In this document: positions 11,944 to 23,363 of the stretch, piece by piece
How positions within the stretch are numbered: the first letter of the stretch is position 1
How the letters are laid out: every line of letters begins with the position of its first letter
DNA from: Cenococcum geophilum 1.58
Lineage: Eukaryota > Ascomycota > Dothideomycetes > Gloniales > Gloniaceae
Length of the DNA: 64,000 bases
Reading direction: 5' to 3'
Assembly (NCBI GenBank): GCA_001692895.1
Contig: KV748188.1
Coordinates: forward strand, 1,798,001 to 1,862,000
Translations under genes and position numbers: made by a program
The notes under the pieces: model-generated
What the model saw: the letters and a program-made list of their open reading frames with translations, nothing else
What the model was told of the DNA's origin: nothing
Databases searched by the model: none

Positions 11944-12701
11944 GGGATTGCTCAGCTAGAAGGAAGTCGCGGTAGGATACCAGCCCCACCAAGGGAACGT
12001 TCAGTGTGCGCTTTGCCAGTCAGTTATGACTCAGGAGGACGGCTTGCATGACTCGAGCTTATTTTGTGGGGTGGCTTGTCGCAGTGACGCAGCTTCGGGT
12101 CGAGGAAAAAAGGTGTCGTCTGGCCCAACAAAGGCCACAGATGCGATGGTGGCTTCATGCTGGCAGGTCTAGAACCTAAAGGTCCGCCGGGGTCAGGATG
12201 CACCTTATTACAACGACCACTTGAATTATTTTCACCTCTGAACTGTCTGAGTGAATACACTCGATTATTAACCAAAGGAACATCGGCTTTTGCGAAGCCA
12301 GAAAACTGATGCTAATACAGAGCTTGAGAATCCTCTCGCGTGAATGTCCCAATTTCAAATACGATTTCCATCATTTCACAGCCGGTATATCCCAAGTAAA
12401 TTCAGTCGTCCACCCTTTGCCAGACCACAGAAGTTTCTAATACTCGTTGAGAAAACAGGGTATGACAAGTGCCTTCCAGTCCAGCCCATGCGGCAACCGT
12501 CCGATTCTAACTTTAATGACAATAAAGACAATTTACGAAAGACATACGGTACAAGTAGATAAATCATCATCAGCTTATTCCCATAGCTGAATGGCCACTC
12601 CCCATAACGCCGTCCCAGACAAGGGCTGAGCTTGGAGAGTACGCCCCAAACGCTTAAATGGCAGAGAGAAACGAGGAATAGTACCTTCAAGTTCCGTCGT
12701 G
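11944..12701. other. Intergenic: eIF2B-epsilon promoter and SKN7 3' flank
   Basis: Promoter region for the leftward eIF2B-epsilon gene and downstream region of the leftward SKN7 gene. Open frames of up to 104 codons (12376-12690, minus) show no domain and are treated as chance. Confidence 0.5.
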
Positions 12702-14896
12702 TTACCGAGGTCGTTGCATAGGATTCATTGGCTGTTGCTGTAGTGGAGCGCTATACAATTGGTGTCGTTTGGCGGGATTGCTCAGCTCATCGCCGCCAGC
12801 AATGTCTGATATCTGTCTCCGGTGCTGCCCCTGCTGCCGTCCGCCGGGCATCGGCATTTGCGGCGATGTATTATATGGAAGACCTCCTTGCATGTTGTTG
12901 ACTCCGTAGGCTCCAGCATGACCTTGGACAGCCGTCATGTACTCGTCTGTAACATTGCTGCCCACTGGTGAGACACCTGGTATGTGACTGGGCGAGTTCC
13001 AATTGCTCGCGGTCGCAGGCGATTTTGAGGGCGATTCTTCCTCTTTTAACGACTGTCTGGTGGATGCTAGTGGTTGAGGAGGCACCATACTATCAATTTG
13101 GTGGACAGGCTTCTTTAAATGGGCGAGATGCTTCTCTAGCATATGCAAAAGACCCTCCTTAGTGAAAGGCTTTGGAAGCACATCATTCATGCCTGGAGCT
13201 TGTCAGTACATCTCAACAATCGCTAGGAGCCAAGCATACCATGTTGGAAGTACATAGAGATGTCGTCGCTACGGATGTTCGAGGTCATTGCGATGATCGG
13301 CGTCGTATCAAATTGACGGATGAGGTGGCAGGCCGACACACCGTCCAGGTTAGGCATAATAATATCCATTAGCACTAAATCGTACTTCGACCCAGCATTC
13401 ATCTTGTTGACAGCTTCTAATCCGTCAAGCTCCGAGCCAGTCAGTAAAAGCGGTGAAGGGAGGAATCTGAGAACGTACTGCACTGTCGATCGAGCAGTGG
13501 AATGCATACAAAAACTTGCCACCAATGCGTCGGCAAGTTGGATCATCTTCAACCAGCAGGATCTGAGGTGGCCGAATCCATCCTGGGTCCACCTGTGTAC
13601 TCTTTTTGCGGGCTTCATTGGGCAGAAATCTTTGCTCTGCCTGCTCCACTGGTTTCGCGGGCATTGGGTATGGAATGTTGTGAATATGTTCGCTGTACAT
13701 TGGATCGATACCATTCGTCTGGCCAACAGGGTAAACCAAATTGTCCAAGTCTCCAGCGCGCATTGAGTTTGACGATCCTGCAGATGTAGGCGGAGCGCCG
13801 CGGCTCGCAGGTCGAGTTCCACTCCGGATGAACTCTGGCGGAGGAGTTGTGAGAGTTCCATTCATGCGCATTGTGATCTCGTTCATGTGTTCAAGATTCC
13901 TTGGATTTAGCATGGCATCGGCATTGGTTTCGCTCAGAAGCTTGGAAGCGTGCTGTAGAGGCGAGGCAGGAACATCGTCTTCGAGCGGAGTGACTTGTTG
14001 ATTCTGAGGATCGACGCTTCCATTTTGGGCCTGGTTTCCTTGTTGTGTGAATGGATTCACCACCCTGCTATCCCGCCGCCGCTGTGCGTCCACCGAATGT
14101 AAGAAGCTCATTACATTTTGCATAACGTGCTCATGGTTGACCACCGTTTTCTGTAAGCCAATCACTTCCTGTAATAACATGGAATGGTGTATACTGAGTT
14201 CGTTGTACCGTTCTTGAAGTTGCTGCAGTTGCTGTTGCGTTGCTACCAATTGCCCGTTTACCAAGTCCATCTGTTGAGTGGGTATCATCACGTCCTCTGC
14301 TGCTTGGTTTGGTTTTCGCGGTGCTGGTGCTTTCCTCCGAATATTGTCGAGCGCATCTTTATTGTTAGCTTTGAAATCTGGATGTTTAAATTCCCAGGCC
14401 TTGGCTCGATGTCAGTAACGAGTCTCATCTTTCGAAGAATTTAACATACCCCAGCGCCATATGGCGACTGTCCATTTTCCTCATTGTTATGCCGAACCTT
14501 GTGGAAGTCATATTTGTTCAATTGCCTCACAAAACTTGCGAAATTGCTGTGTTTGAAGTGTTTGGGTAGGATGTGTTTCGTGAACTTTTCGTTCTGCAAA
14601 CCCGTTAGAACATCACTCAATCCCTGCGCTGAGCACCAACCTCCAGCACGACAAAACTATCGCTCTCATTGCCCCATCGTACTACATTCTCATCGGTTGG
14701 GTTCTCCAACATTCTATTATTATGCTCAGCGAATGCATCATATGCAACTAGATCGCTCCGAAGAAATAGGCATACTTATATAGTTTGCGAACCTGCAAAA
14801 GCAATTAATACAAGCAGTTTCCCAGACAACAATCGCATCGACACTTACGAAGTCGCTGGAGTTGTTCGCCCCCGAACCACCCTGATTTGAATCCAT
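12702..14896 (-). CDS. SKN7: SKN7-type HSF-domain response regulator
   Basis: Nuclear transcription factor at the end of the fungal HOG-linked phosphorelay; it activates oxidative-stress and cell-wall genes. Exons 14896-14849, 14792-14776, 14713-14641, 14593-14450, 14399-13479, 13429-13240 and 13192-12702 give 627 aa (yeast Skn7 622). The HSF-type DNA-binding domain spans about residues 16-105 ([38 protein letters not shown]). A Gln-rich coiled coil follows, then a receiver domain from about 368 ([20 protein letters not shown]) with phospho-acceptor Asp423 in [13 protein letters not shown] and the conserved Lys in [11 protein letters not shown]. The tail is Pro/Gln-rich. Six introns of 47-62 nt keep frame throughout. 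It is head to head with a peroxiredoxin gene. Confidence 0.95.
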
Positions 14897-16369
14897 CTTT
14901 TGCCTAAGGACTCCGATGATGGTGATGGATTCGACGCTCGAATCGCGACGATGCCGACCGAGACGGATAGCAGCAGCCCGACGCCCAATGTCCCAATGCC
15001 GTCACCCGCTCGGCGCCAGATTGTTCCTTTTATGAATGCAGGAATTGAAAATTATTCCTTTGGCTTGAAGCGTCCACGAAGGCGAGCGATTGCGGAAGTG
15101 CCGTCTGGAGGCATCCGACAGCCAGAACCTAGCCGGGCACAGGAGATGGAGCAAGTGTCCTGAAAGAATCGAGTTCGATTACCTTCAGATGGCAAAGGAT
15201 AGCGTAGGTTGCGTGGAGAAAAGGCTAGAGCTGAATGAAGAGTGTGGACTCGAGGGGAGAGAAGTGTGGATTAGGTTATTGGCGTAGTGAACTAAGGTAG
15301 CTTTGAGAATGGGATTGGAATGCGCTTAGGACTTGAGAACTGCCGTCACTAGCGTTCTCGCATCGCTGCTTAGATTGGTTTTGGCTGAATCTGAATCCCT
15401 GGGTATTGGGGCAAGCCTCTCAGTGCGCGGGGACGCAGGGTTGCCAAGCAAGCGGAAGCGGTCAGCAGCAGCGGTGGTGCCGAGCAGGCCGATATGGAGG
15501 GTGGGAGGGTGGATGGGAGGCGGCACAAGCCCAAGGAGAGGGAGGTTAGCAGAGCTCCGCCTTGGTGCAGACGCGGGCGAGTGACAACGCCTTGAACACG
15601 GCAGCCAACCCAGAAAAGGCATTCTGGGCATGCGCGAAGGGAAAGGCTTTGTTGCAGGCTGCGGTGCTTCCCTCGCCGTCGCAGTGATCGCCAGTGGAGC
15701 GCACGAATTTTGGACAGCAACCCCTGCCACAAAAGAAACCATTATGGCGAGCCCTGAAGTATGACCCGCGATATGCCGCTGGAGAGACCCGAATGAGGTC
15801 CCAAGACATGCTTGCTCCTGGACTATTATTGGGCAAGCAGCGCCACCCCTTGTGCACCTCTCCCGAGCCAACGAGCCTTAAAGCTTTTTGACATAAACTT
15901 GCCTTGCTGAGCAGTCACCACAGAGGCGAATGCCCGACAACCTTCCCCTGGCCCACACGACGGCCTGTGGGCGCGCTTGAGTAGCTGGTAGATGGATGGT
16001 AGACGGCAGAACGCTTTTGCAACTTTAGCACGGGCGCTGTCTGCTGTCCGGGGCTGGCGCCACAATTGCGGATCTGCTGGCGATCTACCCTTCACGGCCC
16101 GATCTTTTGGCGAGTCTGCGTAATTGGGATCCCTCAATTTCTTGCCTCAACCCCTTGAGCCCGCGCACACTGGCCCAGCCCCAACACGCTCAACGCCCTG
16201 CTCAGCTGTTCACCCACAGCCGTTCAAACTGCCCAATTGCTTGTCTGACTCGCCACTCCACCCCTTGCCTCCCACACGCCACTACATCCTCCCTAGCTCT
16301 CCTTAGCTCTCCCTAGCTCTCTCAAACTCTCCCAAACTCTCCTAAACTCTCCTTAACCATCCTAACGCC
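14897..16369. promoter_or_regulatory. Shared upstream region of SKN7 and peroxiredoxin genes
   Basis: 1.47 kb between two divergent start codons. Open frames here (14900-15163 plus, 15326-15871 minus) show no domain or splice support and are probably chance in GC-rich DNA. The right end is a pyrimidine-rich leader, listed separately. I did not identify a specific SKN7 or YAP1 site with confidence. Confidence 0.6.
16285..16365 (+). promoter_or_regulatory. CT-rich leader of the peroxiredoxin gene
   Basis: About 80 nt of imperfect direct repeats around CTCTCC(C/T)TAGCT and then CTCTCCCAAA run up to just before the ATG at 16370. Pyrimidine-rich tracts just upstream of the start are common in strongly expressed filamentous-fungal genes and often mark the transcription start region. 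Confidence 0.55.
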
Positions 16370-17484
16370 ATGCTTACAACACGTCTCCCGGCCGCGCGGG
16401 CCCTGTTCGCTGGCTCTCTCCGCTCTCACTTCCACTCCACCTCTCGCGCCTCCGTCAAAGTGGGCGATAAAATTCCCGATGTGGAGCTCATGGAGAACTC
16501 GCCCGGCAATAAAATCAGTCTAGCTAAGGAACTAAAAGGGAAAGGAGTCATCATTGGTACGCAGCTCGAACTAGCACAATCGTCGCCGTTACCTGCCTGT
16601 TGCAAAGAAAACGCTGCACCTATCCCAAAAGGAACTGGCTGACCGTATATCTGGTCACAGGCGTTCCTGCAGCCTACAGTCCTGCATGCTCCGAATCACA
16701 TGTTCCTAACTATATCAATTCGCCAAAGCTCAAAGAAGCAGGCTCCGTCTTCGTGGTCTCTGTCAATGACGCATTCGTGTATGTCTGATATATTTATCTT
16801 CACTTTCCTTCGGTTCATGTTGTCAAATATACACAATCGCGGGACATGTGCGACATGCATAGCCCAAGTTAATCCGTCCATGATGCCAAGCGACGGGATC
16901 TCCCCTAGAACTTAACGACACTGATCGCACGTCTTTTTCATTTGCACTCTCTGGCAAACCGATCGTTCGAATACTAATATTATCTTAGCATGAAAGCTTG
17001 GGGCAAGACCCTTGACCCTTCTGGCAATAGTGGGGTATGTTGGCTTCTTTTCGTTTACTACCGTGTAACGACAGGGACTTCGCATTTGGCCCCTTTACAA
17101 TTCATCTTCCTCCTTGTAACGGCATCTCCCTCAGCCCCAGATCAGTTGAATTCGCCCTAGGCGCTCTTCAGTGTTGGTGCGAGTCTGACGGCCACAATCT
17201 CATAGATCCGCTTTCTGGCCGACCCATCTCTAGATTTTACCAACGCCCTCGACCTCTCGTTCGATGGCAGCGCAATATTTGGAGGTCCACGAAGCAAGCG
17301 GTACGCCCTCGTGGTTGAGGATGGTAAGGTCAAGGAGGCGTACGTTGAGCCCGATAACACGGGGCTGAATGGTAAGAATATCAACGATTCCCACTTCCGG
17401 TACAGCCAGTAGTGAGGCGCTTGAGATCAGATACTAAACCTTGCTATAGTTTCTGCTGCTGATAAAGTTCTTGGTGGAAAGTGA
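16370..17484 (+). CDS. Peroxiredoxin, PRX5/AHP1 type, probably mitochondrial
   Basis: Thiol peroxidase that reduces hydrogen and alkyl peroxides with thioredoxin or glutathione. Exons 16370-16556, 16661-16778, 16989-17034, 17206-17371 and 17450-17484 give 183 aa. The first 28 residues (MLTTRLPAARALFAGSLRSH and on) are Arg/Ser-rich without acids, as in a mitochondrial presequence. The core has VKVGDKIPDVEL, the peroxidatic Cys72 in VPAAYSPACSESHVP, VSVNDAFVMKAWG and a C-terminal VSAADKVLGGK. Introns of 104, 210, 171 and 78 nt are longer than the window norm, which hid the gene from simple frame reading. Asp f 3/PMP20-like proteins are the nearest family. Divergent from SKN7. Confidence 0.92.
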
Positions 17485-18879
17485 ACTGGGGGCTAGGTCC
17501 TCTATGCTTCTCTGAGCTCGTTAAAAGTAGCCTGCAAGGGTAAGTAGTGAAGAGAAAGGAGAGGGGGTACGAAGTCATATTATATCATGGCACCACCACA
17601 AGCTTCGGATAGGAGAACTTACCATCAAAAAGCATGCCAATCAGTTCAGTGTTTTACAAGTTTATACTTAATGCAAGATTATCGTACCATGTTTCGTTGA
17701 CTACTTCGCTCTCAAAATAATTATGGCCCAGGCGCCTAGCTACGTGAAAGACATAACCCTCCACCAATAAAGATTTCTTTGTTGAGCGATGCAAAGCTAT
17801 TGTATGAACGTGAGTTTATGCTCATGTTGATGGGTAATTGGAACTGTTCCCTGAAGCGTATAGGCCTCATAGGTTTGAGTAGATGCGCATAATCGTCATA
17901 GACTTATAGAGTTCGACTCAACCGTTAGTCCTATTTCGAAATATCCTTAACTTACTGCTGGGTCTATGTTAGGGCCCGGAACAACTCACCAAAGCTTAAA
18001 AAACTGGGGCCTCAATACATAGGTAACCGCATAATCCGCCTAAGGGTCTAGACCCTTGGTGGCATGGCGTTGGCCCCCGGTAAGTTGTTGACGTCGCGAC
18101 GACAATTGATTTCTAGCCATGATGTTGCAAATTATCTTTCTAACAAACTTCTTCACAAATTACACCCGGGAACGCCTTCAACCCCCCCCCCCCTACTGGA
18201 GCGCCTTCCTAAGCTTCCAGCTTATTCCCCCTTTACCGAGAGTACCATCTGGGTGTATACCTCCACAACGGGCTTCTTGAACACCTTGACCGGTGACATC
18301 TTTTTTTGATCGGGTAGAATGCCTTCCCAACTAAGATCCGCGCCCCACCTAAACGGCGTCTCCTGTTGGTTTACTTGATCCAAACGTTACTAACCAAATC
18401 CACTACCACCTACGGTTAGCCAATCGCATGCATCAAAGATGCATATTATAACTTCAGGAGCTTACGCATCGAGCGGAAGAACCTTTTGGCTCGTGCGGGG
18501 TAGTAGATGACGTCTATACTGTGAGGTGTAGACACCAATAGATCCTTCAGGGAACAGGGCCATAAATATGCTTTGCTCGTCCTAAATTACAGTCGCAGAG
18601 TTTCGTGGTAATTTTTTTGGCTTCATACACTCTTGAATTCATGGTATCTGAAGTAGCTAGCAGCATTGAGAACTGGGAAATTGATAAATGCCAAGATACT
18701 ACGCCGCAACCCATCTGTCAGCTTTTTTAGCGTGTAATGCCTGCTGGTGGCTTTAACAAGCACAGAACCGAGTTATGATGCCTAATGCAGGTTATGGGAA
18801 AAGTACATAAGCGCTAGTGCCATCTCATCTTCTCTTCCACTGTTCACAGTTGCATTTGGACCTTAAACCAACCGCTTCC
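17485..18879. other. Intergenic, no gene recognised
   Basis: Contains an 81-codon open frame (18064-18309, plus) interrupted by a run of C at about 18182 and with no recognised domain. I see nothing else. Confidence 0.5.
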
Positions 18880-19405
18880 ATGGCAGGCGAAACTCTCCGA
18901 ATAATTGGCTTTATTAAAAGACGACCAGACTTAACTCCTGAGCAGTTCTATGAGCACTGGGAGAAAGTTCATGCTCCTTTGGTAGTTCCATGGATACTCA
19001 AACACGGCTTCACATCATATATGCAGGTCGGTCACAGTTTCTAGACCCTTGAGCCAAAATTCAAGCGTCGTCTTCTGTTTCGATCAATGCTAACACCCAA
19101 GATAACAGATACATGCTACCAAAGCCTTACGTAATAAACTTTCGTCTTCGATCGACTTCGACGGTGCAGGTAGCTTCGAGATCAGAGATTATGATCAGTT
19201 CCTTGCGGCCCTTTCCGACCCTTACTACCGCAATGTTATCGCAAAAGACGAGCTCAATTTCATAGACAGAAAGACAACAGAGGTTTGGCCGAGATCTATG
19301 GGTATACAGAAAAACTTCGTCGTAGATGGAAAGGCCACAATTGATACATCTCAGGGATCGGCTCTCTTGGAGGAATGGGACGAGAGAGGTCGGAAGGGAA
19401 CCTGA
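18880..19405 (+). CDS. EthD-domain protein
   Basis: Small ferredoxin-fold protein of the EthD/dimeric alpha-beta barrel group; fungal members often act as small-molecule cyclases, dehydratases or decarboxylases, or have unknown roles. Exons 18880-19026 and 19109-19405 give 147 aa. The diagnostic start is IIGFIKRRPDLTPEQFYEHW followed by EKVHAPLVVPWILKHG; exon 2 has FDGAGSFEIRDYDQFLAAL and YYRNVIAKDELNFIDR. The intron is 82 nt with a GCTAAC branch site. The Met at 18880 is preferred over the upstream in-frame one at 18817 because EthD proteins start near the RIIGF strand. No biosynthetic cluster partners are adjacent. Confidence 0.85.
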
Positions 19406-22400
19406 GCGTGTCAAAAAGCCCAGATACCAAACTTCGTCTTTTAAACATATTCAACTTGAGGAACTTCGGGATGAACTTAAATGAGATAGCTGTTGCTTGA
19501 TCACCACTTCCCACAGTGTTGACTCCCATAGTCTTAAGGTTCGTATGGAATACTCCTGTGTGTACGCCCATTCGCTCCACAGTGTTTCCCACCGGTTAAC
19601 TTTAGGTATTCTATCGTGGTGTGTATGTAGCAGTCGCACACGAGCTCGGGGGGGCATTTCCGCAAAGATCTAGTACCCGTAGTGGGCATGAAATATGATC
19701 CCAGTACTGCATGCGATAATGGCTGCTAGGGCGGGCACGGTGGTGAATGCCTACTTGATAGACCAAGGTCAGCGCCGCAGTGGTGCGGCAATTAACTTCA
19801 ACACAGAGAGTGTTTTTGGGACAAGAGACATCCCGTAGTGACCCTAGGTGGTATAATCCTCAACTATATTGCCACCACATAACATATTTCCTGCTCTACA
19901 TAAGCTAAATTGGATTATGCAGCTCGTATGACTACGTTCATCGGACGAAAACCGGTGCATCTATTCATATCAGCTCTACTAATATCCAATCGATATATTG
20001 AAGTGTGTCCTGCATTGCTCTTTTTGTCAATACACCTGTTTCTTTCTTGCTCAAAATTCAGATCTAATTATCAGGGATGTCGCAAAGTGCTATTTGTTCT
20101 TCAATGTATTCCATCAGCAAGCCCTCCGACACCTACCTCCGCACGACCTTTTATTACCAAAAGATACATGCAACCTTAAACAGGTTTATTCATTAAGAAT
20201 ACTCAAAAGTCGGAGCATCGCTAGCAACGAAAAGGTGTCGCCGATCATCCTTTTAAAGGAATCAACATTCGTCCTTTTGCACCAGGCCCTATCACTCTTC
20301 TCGGCGATAATTTGAACCAAAAGACATTCTCAAATCCAACCATGCATCGACGACTACAACCCCCAAGCCCCGGGGTGATCTGTTCATAAATTACGTGGAT
20401 TGCTTGAGCGGCTATTTGATGCTGATAACAGAGAGTCGGTCATCCAAGACTAGCTTCCATGCTTCTCTTCTCAAAACGGCAGTGCTTTCTGGCCCAAATT
20501 ACGAGACGAATCATGACGCTTGCAACTAATATTTGCTACTGGACATAGTTAGGTTCGAGCTAAGCAAAAGGGAAAGAAAGACAGGGTGATTCGACCTGAC
20601 GTTGATGGTGACGTTAAGCGAATTGGTAACGAAGGCTGACAGATCTCACGAACAAAAAGTAAACATTCATTTCTCTTCCCCACCAGCCTTTTTCAGCTCC
20701 CCGCCGTTTCGTCTCTCTTCAAGCCTTTAGCGGCAGCGTCCTCAACGGTTCATTGTTCGTCCAGAGCTACATTATAATGAACTATGGTTGTACTAGGCCC
20801 TCAAAACTCCAGCCTCTCCTGCTAAATGCCGGATAGCCCTCCATTGCATTCGACGCATCAAGACAAGGCTGTTCATAGTGATGGTCTATATACGCGGCCT
20901 TCCCGATGCATGCGTCCCTTCCACCCTTGCGGTTCAAGAAGCAGAACAACTCTACCAACCGGGCTATGACCCGCTTATGGAATGTATGGTACATCTGGAA
21001 GTTGTCCCGGGCCTAGAGCCATAGTCAGGGATAATGGGGCCGATCTTGTGAAGATAGGACGCATCGAAAGTAAAGAAGTGTGAATGAACAAGCCTCACGA
21101 GTTGGTCAGTAGCCACGGTCCTGTCTAACCGAGCTAGCTTTGCCTGGCATCAATCGAGATCATGGCAATATGGAAAGCGCAATGATAACCCCTACCGATG
21201 CCCGATTTCGCTTGTGAAAATCCCGAACCGCGGCGCTTACACTGCCTACTTCCTTCTGCTCGGCTACAACGCTACAAACAGCTGGGATAGTCTTTCCCTA
21301 GACTGGCTTGCAGAAATTCCAAGCCCTTCCGAGAGACCCTAAGCGCCCTCGCATTATACCGAATCTATAAGAATTTACGGTGGAATGATGAGCACTCTGG
21401 AACGGTAATCATGAAAATCTCCTTTATCTCGGGGCCTCACAATGCACTGCAGTAATGCATGCGTTTATCGATCCTGAAATCCCCCTCCTGAGGTCCGAGC
21501 GAGATCACCAACCCCGTCAGACGTTTCCCGTCATGATTCGCAATAGCTAGGTTCTACCAACTTACTCTCTATAGCATACAGGTGGGCTTTCAATAGAATC
21601 TATCGCGATAGCTAAGCTAAGGTGGTATAGAATGAGCACTGTCAAAGAAAGAGATAAATGGAAAAAGCAAGGTGCTTAGTAAGCAATAAAAAAGTAAATA
21701 GTATAAGAGAGCTGACTTATAGGTGTGAACAGTCTTTGCAATGTACATCATTAAAGATTGATAATACTTTCTTACGTGTCATGGGTGTATAGTATCGAAT
21801 ATGCCGAGCGTTGGCGCAGTTTCGCAGCTTTGTGAATATCGACAGCCATGTAAGCCCGAAGCGCTCTAGCTTGAATTTTATCGCGGATAGATACGAGAAG
21901 AGCATGTCCTAAATTGCCGGAGCTAAGCTATGGGCTAATGCTAGAAAGCTTACAACAAGGCTTGGGCGCATGTCTAACACTGCAGCTGTGCCGAGCCAAG
22001 ACTGCTTGGAACACCCTAATGTCCTTCGCCAATCTCTTATCGCGGAATACAGCCACGATACCAATCCCGCCTAGCTCTTTTCCAATTCAATGAACTGACG
22101 TCTAAAGCGCAGGTACGCATCAGCAGAGTAGCCTCAGCCGATGAATAGCAGAGGAAACCTAGTTTCCATGGTGAGCGTCACGATCTAGCATTTTTTAATT
22201 GCATGACCACTCAGCCAGGATCATTACGGCAGAAACGAGCCTACATCATCAAAGGATTCACACAATACTTTCATGGGACACGAGTCAGGTACCAAATATG
22301 ATTTTGATTTTACTGCACAACTCTCAGCCCCCTCCTTCGCCCTCACGGACTGCATGGGGGCTTCTGGCGTGTAACAGCTAATATCTCTTGGCAATTGTCT

Positions 22401-23363
22401 CCCCATACTCTCATCTAGGTGTTATGCTTTGATGGTCGTTCTCTGAGACAAGCTCCCCTAACACCACTAATCTAATTCGCCTTCTTCGATCAAAGATGTA
22501 TGCGCGGCCTGCACGGCGAAACTCATTCTCGGCCGTCTCAGCAGTAAAAAATAGCAAGAAATCGACGATATCCACCCGAGAGGAAGGAAAAGGAAAAAAA
22601 TGCAAGAAAAATAACAAAGCATGTCAGATGGCCACCAGCACCAGCACCAACGCTCCGTTGAAGAAGGCCTCCACCGCCCCGGCCCCCGAACCGCCAATCG
22701 GTCGTCAATTTGCGCCAACATGACCGAGATCCAAGTAGATGGTCCACTCCCCTTTCCCCTGCCACCCCGGCCTCTGGGGATGTGATAAACAGTTTATGCA
22801 ACACCAAATGAAATGCAGAGAATAAGAGCGCTAGCCACCCAGAATATGTTACCCGTACCCCCGAGACGAAAATGAAATAGGAAATCTGTGACACAATACG
22901 GTCCCAGGTTTGGTCCGTGGCCGCCGAAAGACTGAAAGTATGGTTATTTGCAACCACGGCGGCTTGTGGAATGCAGAAAATCGGGGCGCCGTTAGATGAT
23001 GCAAACAAAGATAAATAGGAGGGACAAGAAAAGTAGTTCCGCCAATACGAAAGCAAAAATGCAGACAAACAGACTAGGCCGCCCACAAATTGCATCCATT
23101 TCATGAGAAACGGATTGGGTATATGTTGAAAAAGCAATAAGGAAAAGCTTAGTGGAAATTATTGTGCAAAGAGAGAGATAGATGAGGACAAGCTGTTGGC
23201 AGTAGCAGTCCTCTCCAACTTGCGAGTCTACCAACTGCCGTTGAAGAAACGAAGGGTAGTTTAGGATACTCTAGGTAATAAGAGCAAGCTAGGGGACTAA
23301 CCTGCAATCCTGTGTAAAGTGCCGGAGCCTTGGCGAGCGAGGTCAATCGATAAATTCCTAGGC
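19406..23363. other. Long gene-poor stretch with decayed coding-like pieces
   Basis: Nearly 4 kb without a gene I can model. A coding-like open frame of about 80 codons lies at 20776-21024 (plus), and a 199-codon frame at 22538-23137 (minus) is rich in hydrophobic residues. Neither has a recognised domain. Stops break all nearby frames, as expected for old decayed genes. Confidence 0.5.
20776..21024 (+). pseudogene. Unidentified coding-like remnant
   Basis: Open frame reading VMVYIRGLPDACVPST, EAEQLYQPGYDPL and CMVHLEVVPGLEP before TAG at 21022. It has no start codon or splice sites, and flanking frames are stopped. Composition looks like protein, but I cannot assign a family. Confidence 0.3.

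Noticed and set aside
14900-15163. 87-codon plus-strand frame just upstream of SKN7
   Set aside because: It starts four bases beyond the SKN7 start codon on the opposite strand and has no recognised domain; probably promoter DNA.
15326-15871. 181-codon minus-strand open frame in the SKN7/peroxiredoxin intergenic region
   Set aside because: GC-rich DNA with overlapping open frames in several phases, no domain and no splice context; most likely chance.
22496-23137. Small membrane-protein-like frames on both strands downstream of the Zn2Cys6 regulator
   Set aside because: The hydrophobic minus frame and the Lys/Ala-rich plus frame overlap each other, and neither has family motifs or splice support.
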